A program made the translations under genes and the position numbers. Positions 34,760 through 64,000 of a stretch of DNA of 64,000 nt are shown here, piece after piece. Source of the DNA: Hermatobates lingyangjiaoensis (taxonomy: Eukaryota; Arthropoda; Insecta; Hemiptera; Hermatobatidae). Under the pieces are notes generated by a model that was not told where the DNA came from, did no database searches, and was given only the letters and a program-made list of their open reading frames with translations. The DNA lies in assembly GCA_026182355.1 (NCBI GenBank), contig JAPFBL010000525.1, forward strand, positions 124,001-188,000. The letters run 5' to 3'. The first letter of the stretch is position 1, and the number at the start of each line of letters is the position of its first letter.

Positions 34760-35951
34760 CTTCTTCTTAGAGTTTGGTCAGGGTTAATATACGGAATCAT
34801 CTGTTCGCCCTGACCCAAACCAAAAAGCAAATAAAGATAAAACTATTGAAGATATCTCCTCTTCAGTGATTTTACATGAACGTAATGTGGCACCAGCGTC
34901 GAAATCTGGTGAGGATCTGAGTGCCTCCAGCAACCCTAGTTTTCAGAAAAAGAAACCGAGCCGTTCGATCTGTAAATATTGCAACACCAAAGGTCACTGG
35001 GTGCGGCAATGTGTAAATTGGAAGGCTGATTGAAAACCTCCATATCCAGCGCGCGCCCAGTAGTACTGGCTCAGGTTCAGCTGGTACTGGTAGGAGTAAA
35101 TCAAAGGGCTCTCACGTTAACGTCACTGATTCACGTGTGGCGCTGACTTCCATCAGTAGTGACATCAACATGGCTACCACTAAAGACGAATGGTGGATAG
35201 ATAATGGTGCTACTCGGCACATTACGTCAAATCTCAGCTGGTTTACTGATTATACGCCCTTTCCAGTAAATGCTAATGCCACGGTTAAAGCTGCGGGAAA
35301 GGAAGTCATCAGGGCTGTCGGCAGCGGAACAATCGAAGTGGCTAACTATGACTGCGGCAAGTTAAGAGTTTTTACTCTCAATGATGTGTGGTATGTGCCC
35401 GACATATCACGAAATCTTGTGTCCGTCCTTGCGGCTCATGATCGTAATCCCGACAGCGAATTTGAGTCTACTGACACAGAAGGAGCAGATGATATTCAAG
35501 GGCACTCGGAACTTGGGTGGAACTCTCTACTGCGCCTCCTTTCACACTGTGCAACCAGCAGAAGTCTGTGCTAGTGTAGTTGAAGATGACAAGACTCTTC
35601 AGCTCTATCATCAACGCTGGGGTCATATAGACAAACGATACGTCTGTTCCAAAATTGAACTCGAACTGGGTATCAAGGTGTCTCCTGACAACGACATCTG
35701 CGAGCCGTATCAGCTTGGGAAGGCTCACCGTTTACCCTTTGAAACCAGAGCTTCTGCCCCTGGTGAGTTATTATCTGGTGATGTGTGCGGACCGTTTGAT
35801 CTATCGTTCAGTGGTCGACGCTATTTGATAGTAATCAAGGATCATTATTCGAGGTACCGCTATTGTTTTGTCGTCAAGGATAAATCAGCTGTTAAGGAGG
35901 CCGTACTGGAGGTTCTTGCCAAAGCACGCACTCTTGGTCACCAATGTTAAA
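34760..35951 (+). pseudogene. Ty1/copia retrotransposon fragment
   Basis: Reading-frame pieces in order: the end of Gag with a CCHC zinc knuckle (CKYCNTKGHWVRQC, about 34970-35015); protease with WWIDNGATRHIT (35197-35232), in which the usual DSG active site reads DNG; the Pol segment VWYVPDISRNLVSV; GAG-pre-integrase LYHQRWGH (about 35600); and the start of the integrase core with LSGDVCGPF and YLIVIKDHYSRY, ending near 35948. Stops, a frameshift and missing RT and RNase H show that it is dead. No LTRs were found. Confidence 0.85.
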
Positions 35952-36229
35952 AGTTGGTCATAACGAGTAACCTACCTGCGGCCGCCATGACCAGACCAAT
36001 TAAAGCCAAAATGTAAACAAAGAGGTTATAAAGCAAACCTTAGCTATTATGATATTTTTGGGATATTTGTTCCGGAGCACCTAGAACCCTAACTCTGATT
36101 TAAAAAAAAATATATATAAACCTTCCCGGGTATATATCTAATATTTTCCCAAATTTTCGCGGCGATTGGATGTATGGTTTTTGAATCCATCGAGTACAAA
36201 CAGACACACATTCACTTATATATATATAT
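35952..36229 (-). mobile_element. Probable Helitron 5'-end fragment
   Basis: On the minus strand the sequence starts TCTATATATATATATAAGTG (36229), preceded by A, then has 'tgtgtgtctgtttg' and 'gaatccatacatc'-like text typical of Helitron 5' subterminal regions. No matching CTAG 3' end was found. It abuts the copia fragment directly. Confidence 0.4.
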
Positions 36230-36393
36230 AGATTGCTCTTTGAGGTAATCAGATTACATGATTTTCTTTTACATTTGCCAATTTTATGTTTAAATTTTTG
36301 TCAAAAATGTCATTATTCTCTAATAAGTATAAAAAAAGTTTGGAAAAAGATATTTTATTCCATAAACATAAATCTATTTGTAAACATAATTAT

Positions 36394-39300
36394 TTAAATG
36401 AAGTCCTCTGTGTCAGAATCATAGCCAAGGAAATCAGGTGGTATGTTGTGCGATTTAAGAAGTTGGAGTAGAGAAAAATTTTCTCCGCGCTTTGTTACTT
36501 CTTCGTGTAAGTCTTTTATTGCAGTTTTGCAACCAGATAACCAACGTTCCGTTGAGGATTTCAATTCGTCTAAGCTTTTCTGTAAAATATTTAACAGGTT
36601 AGTTAAATAAAGATAATATCAACCGTTAAGCCCTTTCTTAATTATCGTTCAATTGAGTTACAAATAAAAAGATACATAATACTAACGTAGTGCAATCAGT
36701 TATTATGTGGTACTAACTCATTGTAGGGTAAAAAGCTAATGAAATGGTCTCCACATATAACAATTTAATCGTACTCTCTTCCTTATTTTATTTTAATTTT
36801 ATTTCATACTATAAATAACTCTCTAATGACATTGTATTTCTTAGTTAATGCCTGAAGAAGAACACTAGGTTTCGAAACGCGTTGTTTATACGATTAAATT
36901 GTTATATATGGAGACCATTTCATTAGCTTTTTACCCTACAATAAGATACATAATATGTTAAACACATTTTCTAAATTTCCATACAGTGGTACCTCGGCTT
37001 AGGATTTGAATTCCTTCTGGGACCGACTTCGTATATCGAGACTGTTTTCTATAAGAATACATTATAGTTCGATTAATCCGTTCCTCTGCCCAAAAACCTA
37101 CGATAAATCATTAATAAATAGTGTAATGACTGGTTATAAATAACAAATACACATATATAAAAATAGAAATCAATAAAATTAAACACAATTAAAACAAATA
37201 AGAAATAAAACATTGAGCCTTACCTTAGAGACTGGTGGACAAAAGTCGGAAGAAACGCAGGGTGTGGAAGTAAAGAGGAAAGCATGGGGCATGGAGTGTC
37301 CGTAACTTACTACCGCTTCATCGTACGTCATATCTACAGTAAATCTTTGTACATCGAGACGAATTTTGTTTCGAAATTTACGTCGTATAAGAAATATTCG
37401 TATGTTGATAAGTTCATAAGTCGAGCTACCACTGTATTCTTGTTTTAGGTTCATCTTTATATCACCCTGCATAATTGCATCTACAACTGACACATCTAAT
37501 TATCTATGATCAAACCACAATAAGAAAATGGGAAAAACAAGACTAAGATCTTTCAACCGTAACAACCGGTCTTCGTCAGAGTCAAAAACCCAACTGCTTT
37601 TACGGTTGAATGATTTTAGTCTTGTTTTCCCAAATTCTTATTGTGGTTTGATCATTGATTGTTATTTCACGTGTTTATGTGAAATCTTTTTATCTAATTA
37701 TCTTTAAAAGTCTAATACTCCACATATGGTGATATGGGTCCAAGTACGTAACCTTTATAATACTTTCCATATCGAGATCTCGAAATGGTAAGAGGTTACG
37801 CTGTATACCTCTTAAACAGTATTTTTAATGACCTCTAAGGAAAAAATTAATATAATTTATATTATTACTTCATTTCCTTTTGAATTATCCTTAACCAAAT
37901 TAATTGTAACAAATAGAAATCCCATAATCAGTAAATTATTATGGGTTCACTAATTACTATCTGTGAATATAAAAGAAAAGCGTAATTGGCACAGTAAGTA
38001 CAAACCTATTTAGTATATAAAAAATACCATAAATGATTCATTCATAGTAATTCATTTACATTAAAACTTATAAAAATGAACCCTGCCTCTCAGTATCTTA
38101 AAATAATTTTCTGCACCAACAAAAGAAATTTATTAATGTACGAGGAATAATATTACAAAGAGCATGATTTCCTAAATTATATATCACCTTTTTAACAACA
38201 ACTCTGCTGTCTTTGTACTGCTGAATTTGAAGGTACCTGTCATTGATTTCAGATATCAAAGTCTTAATAACTTCATCATTTTCATTTTCATGGACTAATG
38301 CATCAAAAACAGTGTTTACTGGTTCAAGCATAACAGATACTTCCTTAACGATCCCGCTATTTTCTATATCCTTTTTCTTATTCTTTGCTTTTAAAGACAA
38401 CTTATTGCGCTTTCCCACAGAAAGGCCTAAAACAAATGTAACTAAAAATAAAGAGAAAAATTATCAATAAAATTAGTATAATTAATGCTACCTTCGGTAG
38501 GTGAATGACTAAATTCCTCAGTGACAATATAAGGTCCAGTAACTGAGGGCGTACAAGAGTCAGTTGTATCATTCTTTTCAGATTCAGTTAAAGATGACTG
38601 ACTTAAACTGTCAGTTGTTGAACTATCTCTATTTCTGGCAATATTTGAACCTTTATATCCTGAAACAGCAGATTCACTACATTTTTTTGCAATTACCTGA
38701 GATACAGTGGTGAATTGTGAAAGTTTACCTTTATTTTCTTCACATTCCTCAATATTCTGCCCCTTATCAATAATTACTTTAGACTTAAATAAATCTATGT
38801 CTTCACAATCCTCAGTTATAGAATTATTATCACAGACTTCGACATTCATATTTGAAACTTTCTCACTTCCAAATTTAATAAGTTTCAACTTTAGGCTATT
38901 TACATTTCTTTTATCACCAACCTGAACTGATTTCCATAGTTTATCTCCTTCAGTTTTTTCTGTTGCTGGTCCATTTTTTGGTACAGAATCTACACTAATG
39001 TTCACATCTATCAAATTATCTCCATTGCTTTCAGCATTATAAGATACTGAAGACGCTTTATTCTTAATACATTTACTTTTCTTATCTAAGGAACTATTAC
39101 TTTTTCCATTATTTTCAATAGGTATATTTACATTTGGTTTATCTTTTTCTTTCATGTCCCTATGATTAACAGAATCTTCAGTTATTTCTTTATCATTTGA
39201 TCTTGATACAGATTTTTCAGATAAATTAGCTTTACTTTTAGAACCACTCTGAAAAGTTAATAACGAACTAGATTCAGTAACTCCTTGCAAACAATTGTCT

Positions 39301-40001
39301 ATCGAAGAATCATTATGTACGTCTGATGTATCAAGTGTGTCATTATTTTTATTAATTCGGTTAAAAGTACTAGATTCAACACCTTGAAAAGAATTAATGT
39401 CAGTTTCACTAGGGTGATCTAAAGATTCTTCGATTATACTGGTTTTACAATCATTATTTTTATTCTTTTTTGAACTTGACTTTAATTTCGTGCTCGTTTT
39501 TTTATTTGAACAAAGTTTTGTCTTTTGATTGTCCTTTGACGTGGGATTACTACTTGTTTTTAAGTCACTATTTTCTCTTTTCCCAACTAATGCATCAACT
39601 TCCTTTAAACTTCCCCGAATAGCACAGTTATTGTCATTTAGCACGTTAGATTCTTTACCAACAGATTTATTAGAATTTAATATTTTGCTAGAGGGGCATA
39701 CTAATAATTCCAAAGTCTTGTCCTTATGTTCCAAAGTAGGATCTCTGATAGATATGTTATCACTATTACTTAACTTCGAATTACTTAAAGATTCCCTTCT
39801 AGTTCTTTTAACATCAGTTTTTATTTCTTCTTTAAAAATATGAACACTTTCTTTAACCAAATCAATTTCCGAAGACTGTTTTGAAATAGCCAGCATTTTA
39901 TCTACTGAAGGAGTAATTGACTTTCTTTTTAAACCAATTGTACGACAAGGTGAAATATATTTACTAATAAATTTCGGTTTACTCTGAGGAGTAAAATCCA
40001 T
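36394..40001 (-). CDS. SFR1: SFR1/Mei5, SWI5-dependent recombination protein
   Basis: Three exons: 40001-38492, 38441-38188 and 36579-36394 (stop TAA). They total 649 codons. The C-terminal 95 residues align without gaps to vertebrate SFR1: a coiled-coil LISEINDRYLQIQQYKD, then LDELKSSTERW, and finally FSLLQLLKSH..GYDSDTEDFI, matching the family's SLTQLI..EEEFI end. The alignment runs straight across the 38188/36579 junction, which confirms the 1.6-kb intron. SFR1 pairs with SWI5 to stimulate RAD51 strand exchange. The N-terminus starts MDFTPQSKPKFISKYISPCR and is followed by about 470 Ser/Asn/Lys-rich, probably disordered residues. It makes the protein more than twice the usual length (about 245 in human). 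The first intron has two in-frame acceptors, 15 nt apart. Confidence 0.88.
36721..36943. repeat. Family-B inverted pair in the SFR1 intron
   Basis: Left arm 36721-36771 and right arm 36889-36943 are near-perfect complements ('tgtagggtaaaaagctaatgaa' / 'cattagctttttaccctaca'). The right half holds CTGAAGA-A-GAACAC..GTTTC-GAA-ACGCGT-T at 36852-36882, with imperfect stem II. Confidence 0.75.
37503..37690. repeat. Family-C inverted pair in the SFR1 intron
   Basis: A minus-strand copy with an intact hammerhead-like core (37541-37582: GACT|CTGACGA..GAA-AGATCT-T|AGTC) faces a plus-strand copy that has lost CTGACGA and the left half of stem II. Outer arms 'tgatcaaaccacaataagaa' and 'ttcttattgtggtttgatca' pair. 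Confidence 0.75.
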
Positions 40002-40500
40002 GTTTTCTTTTCAAATTTGAAACCTCCCCACATATATTTAACATCCCATGATAATTTAAAGCCTAAAAAAATTATTTTAATAAACTGTACCTCATAAAAT
40101 CAGTTATTCCAAATCCATAAATTAAAACATAATCATATTACGACGTAAGGTGAACGTAAAATCAATAAAAGCGTAAAAATTAGAAACTGTCTACACTATT
40201 TACATGATAGATTGGAAACCGCCAAATCAACATTCAATCTTTGGTTATCGATACATCATAATATCGATGCCATGATGTATTGATAACAATTTATCTGGAA
40301 ATAATGGAAATTACAAATTATGCATTTTTATATTTGACAATTATTAAATGGATGAACTAAATTTCAATATTAGTGAGTGAAATATTGCCATTTGCTAATA
40401 AAACAGAAAAACATTTGGTTTTGTTGTTTATATTTTTGATGTAGCATAGCAGTGCTACATCATTTTTTTTTAATTTACTGCAATTAAAATGAAAAGTATA
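40002..40500. promoter_or_regulatory. SFR1 upstream region with a palindrome
   Basis: The 5' flank of SFR1. At about 40246-40290 'tatcgatacatcataatatcga' is followed by a matching inverted half 'catgatgtattgata', with two ATCGAT sites. The TATCGATA-like core resembles the DNA-replication-related element (DRE) of arthropod housekeeping promoters; this assignment is inference. Confidence 0.3.
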
Positions 40501-40880
40501 GTAGAATTAAAGTGTTAAGTATCGTAATCATGAAAAAATTTGATCTCGACATTTTGTCGAATTTATAACGTTTTTCGATGATGTCTATGGGTGGGTGAGC
40601 GTGTATCTAAAATTTTGTGGGGACCCTACAGTCCACAATTTTTGATGAACGAATTCATATTTTACACATCTCATAGTGAAGATGAACCCAATTGTTCGAG
40701 AGGCACTGTGCATGATGGGAAAGTCACTTTTTTGCCTAATTGTGTTTGTAGACTTTTTTTCTCCTGAACTACTAACTCTAGAGTTTTGAAATTTTAGCAT
40801 TATCATGAAAGGGATCCAAGTAAAAACTGATAAAATTTTCAGATTTTCAGAACTACAGGAATTTTTTTTTCAATAAAATG
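40480..40880. repeat. Interspersed repeat also seen at the window start
   Basis: 'aagtatcgtaatcatgaaaaaatttgatctcgacattttg' here resembles 'aaagtatagtgatcgtgaag..ctcgacattttg' at about 72-112. Extent and class are unknown; no ORF with a recognisable domain. Confidence 0.35.
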
Positions 40881-43800
40881 TAGAAATTTTGACTTATGAT
40901 TCAATCAAAAAGTTTCTGAGCTTTTGATACCGTTTCACGGATCAAAATGAAATTATACCTATGTTTTTTTTTATAGGAGGTATATTTTTTTTTCAAAATT
41001 ACATTAGCGGAAGGGGCGTTGTAGTACATTTTACGTTTCCAGAAAATGTTTTTTTGATGCTAATCGGGGTCAAATATTTTACTAGAATATTTTATAGTGG
41101 GACAAGAGGTGATCACAAATTGTCTCTTGAATACAAGCTTTCTGATTTCAAGAAATAGATTCTTGCCAGGTGTATTGATGAAATTAATAATAAATCCCCA
41201 ATATTCTCTTTAAACTTTAAGAGGTTAAAGGTTTTAAATAAAACCCGGTATTCTCAAGAATGCCACTGATGAATGTATGAAGAAGGAAGTTGATAAAAGC
41301 TTTTAACAAGTTTATTCCAACTTAACTTAAATTTGTCAACAAAATAATAAATACTCAAACGAAGGATTTAAAATTATAAATTAACTTAAAGAGGTTAATC
41401 ATAACCTAATCTATTTATAACCTTAAAATAAAGATTTTTGGAAAATCACGCATAAAGCCAATAACAGTGAAAGATACTTCTACAGGTAGGATCATAAACT
41501 TCATTAATGGTCTTAAAATTTAACGCTGATTTTAGAAACTACAAGGAGAAGCACAATGATAGCGATGTGAAACTATTCGATGAGACTAAAACTCTCAGTT
41601 CAATAATAATAACAACATGTTAAACTGTTGTAGATCAATGATATCAAGTTTGTTATAACTAATAGAATAATTAAATTCATTAAAAACATTAAAACAAATG
41701 AATTAAGAAACTTTGAGTCTCATAATGTTTTATCAGAAAGTTTAGTATTATATCTACACGGTAGACATACTAAAATAAAACCAAATCTCAATTAATTGTA
41801 AACGAGTTTGATATTATGTTAACTTATAGTAAAGTTGAGTGTTGGCCTCTCCAAATTTTTAACTTTATAACCTTGATATTTTTTTTAATTTCCATTCTGG
41901 TTTGTAGGTTACAGTGATTTCATTATAAAAACCAATACAAAACAAACTAAGGTAAATTTGTGATCAGGGTATCAATAGATGTTATTTCGCAACGATCATG
42001 AATGTTGGTGTTCAGGTTATCTATTGGACACGTAAAGCAACACCAATTTGTTACTTACACCGAATTACTTCCTTCAGAATATTTTTATGAATCATTGACT
42101 GCAGAATATGTTGGTGTAATTCACCACAGTTGTAACTTGGTATTGTTCTACTCAGCTGTTATAATAAAATTATAACTAAATTTAGGAAATAATCGGAGAG
42201 GTTATATACTTTGGCCAATGGACATGCTTAAATTATATGAAATAAGTAATTTGAAAGTTATGATAAACTCCCTTCAAGAAGGAGATAGGGGACTACTTTG
42301 GTAAAAAAAAATACATGAAGTATGAATGCTTAGGAGCATAAATTAAACTTGATAGCTTGAATGAATTGGGAGACTTGATATCGTAGGCTCACCTGTTCAT
42401 TGCTCCTCTTACTGTTATATACTGTCTTGCAAACAGTAATTCCTTTAGCGCTTTCAACTATTGGAAGATAGTTGTTTTACAGAAAATTCACAAATAGAAT
42501 AGATAGTAGTCTAATTATAGACTCCTATGCTATTACTTGACAGTAAGGAACCTATAGTGACAATAAGTAGGGGTTTTTGCTGAGATTTTAAACAAACGAC
42601 ATACAATTTTGATATATTTAGGAAGATGTCTAGATATGAGTATATCAATAAATAAAACACTACGAGTTGATCTTAGTTAAACTTGACAGATATATAGATC
42701 CTTTTGTGGAAAAGAACTGTATTGTTTTTGAGAAATACTGCAACATGGTAAAAGTACTTTATATCAAAGCTGGTACTAATCTTATCTTATTCTTCTTGTC
42801 ATTTTAGAAACTTGAAAATCTGTCTTAGTATTATGTTCATCTGAAATAGCGTGATAACATTCATTTTAATTGTTCAATGTTTTCGATAAAAAAAAATAGT
42901 ACAAATTACTTCTAGAAATCTCAGAAGCAAAGAAAGAAGTACTTATCAAAACTACATTTCTTTTAAAAATCAAATTAAAGGTAATTAATTTGAAAAATTG
43001 CATAACCACTCTTATGATGTAATAAAATGCCTTTTAAGAAATATATAGAATCAAACGAAACAATAATTTATAATACTAAGAGGATATTTATCCTAAATAA
43101 TTCAAACTCTTTTTTGTATTTGTTTACAACAAAATATTTAATTTTCCAATTTTTTATATTGTTTTTAAAATCCGGCATTTCCTGTACCATTTCATCTAAC
43201 CAGAAAAATGAAAATAATTCACATAGAAATAATAACAGTTATTTTATTATTTGTTACGTTTTTCTAAACTCTTAGAAATAACTAAACCAATTGGTAATAT
43301 AATTAACTTCTCAGTAATTTACAAGCCATCAGTTTATATTCCTTATCACTTGATTACCTTATTTATTAAATAATTTCATGTAATGATTTGATTAAATTTC
43401 ATATAAAACGTGTTACAAAACTAACTTCTTAGCTATTAACCAGTTTATAGCAATTTTACTTGCTAAATAACAAAAACAGCTGTTATATCAGTACCTTCCA
43501 AGAGTTTCAATTGTCATACACCAACATCATTCCCTTCATAATTTACTACATTTAGTAGCCGTATTGGAAAAACAATTAAACACTATTCAGTACTTCTGAT
43601 AATACGTTTACTTCCAGTAAAGTTGTGTGCAAACCAATCCAAATTCTTTTCTTATACAATTAATATCACAACATAATTTTATCAATAATACTATTCACTT
43701 AAAACTTAAATCGAATTAAGAAGCCTTTTCATATTAAACCCTCCTTTACTCAGTAATATACTTCTTTTATCACTAACCAATTTCACAGTATTGATAACAT

Positions 43801-43902
43801 TCACTAATTTAAATGGGTGAATAAAATTATAAACATTACAAAAATATTTATATTTACCACTGACAATGAAATTATAAACACGTAAAATATACAATGACAT
43901 TT
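40881..43902. other. Gene-free AT-rich interval
   Basis: No convincing exon, RNA gene or named element on either strand between the SFR1 upstream region and the UROD stop codon. The end nearest 43902 should contain the UROD 3' UTR. Confidence 0.4.
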
Positions 43903-44967
43903 TTAATTATGAATTGCTTGGAGAAATGCTTCCACATGCTTTGGATCCATATCAGGATATATACCATGCCCTAAATTAGCAATATACCTGTCTCTACCAA
44001 ATTTGTCTATCATTATTTTGACATTTTGAGCTATTTTACTAGGATCTGCATAGAGTCCACAAGGATCAAAATTCCCTTGAAGTGTAACATTTTCACCAAC
44101 TATTTTTCTTGCCTTTGATGGGTCAATAGTCCAATCAAGACCAATAACATCATAACCACATTGACTTAGATCTTGCAAAGCATAATGAGCTCCTTTTGCA
44201 AAAATTGTGGTAGGAATCCCCTGAAGACCTCGAGTTTGAAGCTTATTTTTTACTTCCAAGTTAATTTTTTTTATACAAGGAAGTGCAAATTCAGAAAAAC
44301 TGTCAGGTCCTAAGTATTCCGCACTTGATTCGAATACTTGAAGAAGTTGTGCACCGGCTGAGGCTTGTTCTACAAGATAATCTATCACAACTTCAGTTAA
44401 AATGTTTAACAACTTTTTACTTTCTTCAGGATATTTGTATAGCCACATTTTGGCCTTTGACATGGTTTTTGATCCACCTCCTTCAATCATATATCCCATT
44501 AAAGTCCAAGGTGCACCTGAGAATCCAATTAAAGGTACTTTACCTTCTAGTTTCAATCGTGTCAACGTTATAGCTTTCATAACGTACCCCAATTTATTTA
44601 AAATATCAACTGGATATTTAAGTTTTTGAACATCATCAGGAGTAATCAAAGGTTGAGGGAATACAGGTCCAACACCAGGTCTCATTTCAACTTCCATACC
44701 TAAAGACTGTGGAATTACTAGGATATCTGAAAATATTATAGCTGCATCTAAGTTTGGAAATCGCCTGATGGGTTGAAGTGTAATTTCACAAGCCAATTCA
44801 GGTGTTTGACATATTTCAAAGAAATCATGTTTGGATCTTAATTCACGAAATTCTGGGAGGTATCGACCAGCTTGTCTCATAATCCACACTGGTATTTTAT
44901 CAACTTTTTCTCCTTTAGCAGCTCGTAAGAGTCGGTCATTTTTCAATACAGGAAATTTTTCTGTCAT
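43903..44967 (-). CDS. UROD: Uroporphyrinogen decarboxylase
   Basis: An intact single-exon frame of 354 codons. UROD converts uroporphyrinogen III to coproporphyrinogen III by removing four acetate carboxyls, a cytosolic step of haem synthesis. Signature residues are present: [11 protein letters not shown] (residues 30-40, substrate-binding Arg), AAIIFSDIL with the catalytic Asp at 81, [13 protein letters not shown], and [12 protein letters not shown] with the conserved His at 334. Length matches the family (about 355-367). The ATG at 44967 is the only in-frame start before the conserved region. It lies in the same orientation as SMIM8, beginning 119 bp past that gene's stop, and between them is a short GC-richer stretch that may be its promoter. 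Vertebrate UROD has ten exons, so the lack of introns suggests intron loss or a functional retrocopy. Confidence 0.96.
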   Translation of the reverse strand: MTEKFPVLKNDRLLRAAKGEKVDKIPVWIMRQAGRYLPEFRELRSKHDFFEICQTPELACEITLQPIRRFPNLDAAIIFSDILVIPQSLGMEVEMRPGVGPVFPQPLITPDDVQKLKYPVDILNKLGYVMKAITLTRLKLEGKVPLIGFSGAPWTLMGYMIEGGGSKTMSKAKMWLYKYPEESKKLLNILTEVVIDYLVEQASAGAQLLQVFESSAEYLGPDSFSEFALPCIKKINLEVKNKLQTRGLQGIPTTIFAKGAHYALQDLSQCGYDVIGLDWTIDPSKARKIVGENVTLQGNFDPCGLYADPSKIAQNVKIMIDKFGRDRYIANLGHGIYPDMDPKHVEAFLQAIHN

Positions 44968-45086
44968 GACAATGTAAAAAAACGTTCAGGGTAAGAAAAC
45001 TAAGCGAAGGTAACAGACTGGTTATATTTCTTCCCCTCTCCGCTTTACGTAACTTGGGAAAAACGAATAACAATTTATTTATTTAA

Positions 45087-45418
45087 CTAATCGTCCCACT
45101 TTGATTTCTTCTTTAGGAAAACTTCTTTTCCTTCACTATCAATGGCAGAATAGTATCCCAAACCTTCATATTTCTTTCTCATGTATGCTATGTAGCCAGC
45201 ACAACCAACGATTGCAACTAGACCAAGACACATTATCGCTTTGTTCTAAAAAAAACAAACAAATAAATAAAGAGTTATCATAGTATCATCAAATTATAGG
45301 AATTTAACAATCTATTGAAGAAACTTACTGGAGCGGTATACAATTCAAAGTTAATTATTTTAAAAGCATTTGATGTTTTCAATGATTTAATACCTTCTCC
45401 TGGTTTTGGAGAAGACAT
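45087..45418 (-). CDS. SMIM8: Small integral membrane protein 8
   Basis: Two exons, 45418-45329 (30 codons, MSSPKPGEGIKSLKTSNAFK) and 45245-45087 (52 codons plus TAG), joined phase 0 across an 83-bp intron with GTAAGT and TTTTTTTAG borders. The 82-residue product has one hydrophobic segment (about residues 33-48, IMCLGLVAIVGCAGYIAYM). The end YYSAIDSEGKEVFLKKKSKW matches the IDSEG..SKWD end of vertebrate SMIM8. The function of SMIM8 is unknown; it is a conserved single-pass membrane protein. It was found by reading splice sites, as it is too short for simple ORF calling. AATAAA occurs just after the stop on the minus strand. Confidence 0.88.
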
Positions 45419-45557
45419 TTCAAACTACTGAAAGTTAAATTTTGGGGTTTATAACTGAGAAGTAATTAAAGAGGAGGTTCTATAAACATACTTATAACCT
45501 CCGAACTGTTATAGAGTCAGGTAACGTTTGTAAACTTTGTTTTTGTTAAGATTCGGG
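45419..45557. promoter_or_regulatory. Bidirectional promoter of SMIM8 and DDX41
   Basis: Only 139 bp separate the divergent start codons. No TATA box is evident. Both 5' UTRs must fit here, so a shared promoter is the simplest reading. Confidence 0.7.
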
Positions 45558-63649
<18,092 letters not shown>

Positions 63650-64000
63650 GTAAATAACCTTTGTAATTCTTTCAAGATTATTCTATTAACACAAATGTGG
63701 AATACCCTTGCACCTACATGATCATGCCTTACCTGACAAGGCAAAATAGATAATTAGTAACCGGTGCGATTAGACCTGTCATTACTGACAATTAGTAATT
63801 ACCGGTTAGTTATTAATTCAAGTTTTATTAAATTAAAGCAATTTCCTCCTTTCTAAGTACAGACCTGCACAGTTAAAGCAGTACTAATAGACAAGCAGGT
63901 GAAAGCCTCTGGCTTGGAACTGCCTGACTCCAACGTGCACGTTGCACGAGGAAACTCTCGTTGGTCGTTGGTCATTGGTTGGTCCTTTCTAAAAATGAGC
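63650..64000 (+). other. DDX41 intron, cut by window end
   Basis: Begins with the donor GTAAAT after exon 13. No further DDX41 exon is recognisable before 64000; the zinc-knuckle exon expected next is not here. Confidence 0.6.

Noticed and set aside
38098..38187. Extra SFR1 C-terminus read through from exon 2
   Set aside because: The sequence after AAG at 38188 begins with a good donor (GTGATA), and the true family C-terminus is found in the exon at 36394-36579.

Overview
The window is AT-rich eukaryotic DNA with spliceosomal introns (GT..AG), long introns and dense transposon debris. The protein set (DDX41, UROD, SMIM8, NUP42, SFR1) and the repeat spectrum (mariner, hAT, Helitron, tRNA-derived SINEs, copia and non-LTR fragments) point to an invertebrate animal, probably an arthropod. 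I cannot name the species from sequence alone.

Layout. 932-14436 (minus): nine exons that join in frame into one 491-codon gene, truncated at its 3' end; it is possibly CCDC142-like. 4740-6679, inside one of its introns, is a stack of nested transposons with intact target-site duplications (hAT, hAT, mariner, SINE stub). 17440-18720 (minus): single-exon NUP42, the CCCH nucleoporin. 19725-22644 (plus): a Helitron with both ends and a 604-codon PIF1-type helicase frame, but little of its Rep half. 24404-26450: a 146-bp tandem array between direct repeats, plus a LINE fragment. 28537-34104: SINEs, LINE debris, large inverted repeats, and the last three exons (32565-34457, plus) of a GC-rich gene I do not recognise. 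34760-36230: a decayed Ty1/copia fragment followed by a Helitron-like terminus. 36394-40001 (minus): SFR1/Mei5, three exons, with a very long N-terminal extension. 43903-45418 (minus): intronless UROD behind two-exon SMIM8. 45558-63649 (plus): thirteen exons of DDX41, whose last exon or exons lie beyond the window.

DDX41 and SMIM8 are divergent, with 139 bp between start codons, so they probably share a bidirectional promoter. UROD starts about 120 bp after the SMIM8 stop, so SMIM8, UROD and DDX41 form a compact housekeeping cluster. The other genes are spread among repeats.

The most unusual signal is a set of short interspersed repeats, often present as head-to-head inverted pairs. At least four unrelated families share a hammerhead-ribozyme-like layout: CTGANGA, one extra base, a hairpin, GAA, a 4-6 nt self-complementary block, a non-G base, then bases that pair with those just before CTGA. 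One 122-bp unit (56130-56251) is inserted in a copy of another family with a 10-bp target duplication, so it moved as a discrete unit. Penelope-like elements and retrozymes are known to carry such ribozymes. No reverse transcriptase of that type is visible here, so these copies look non-autonomous.
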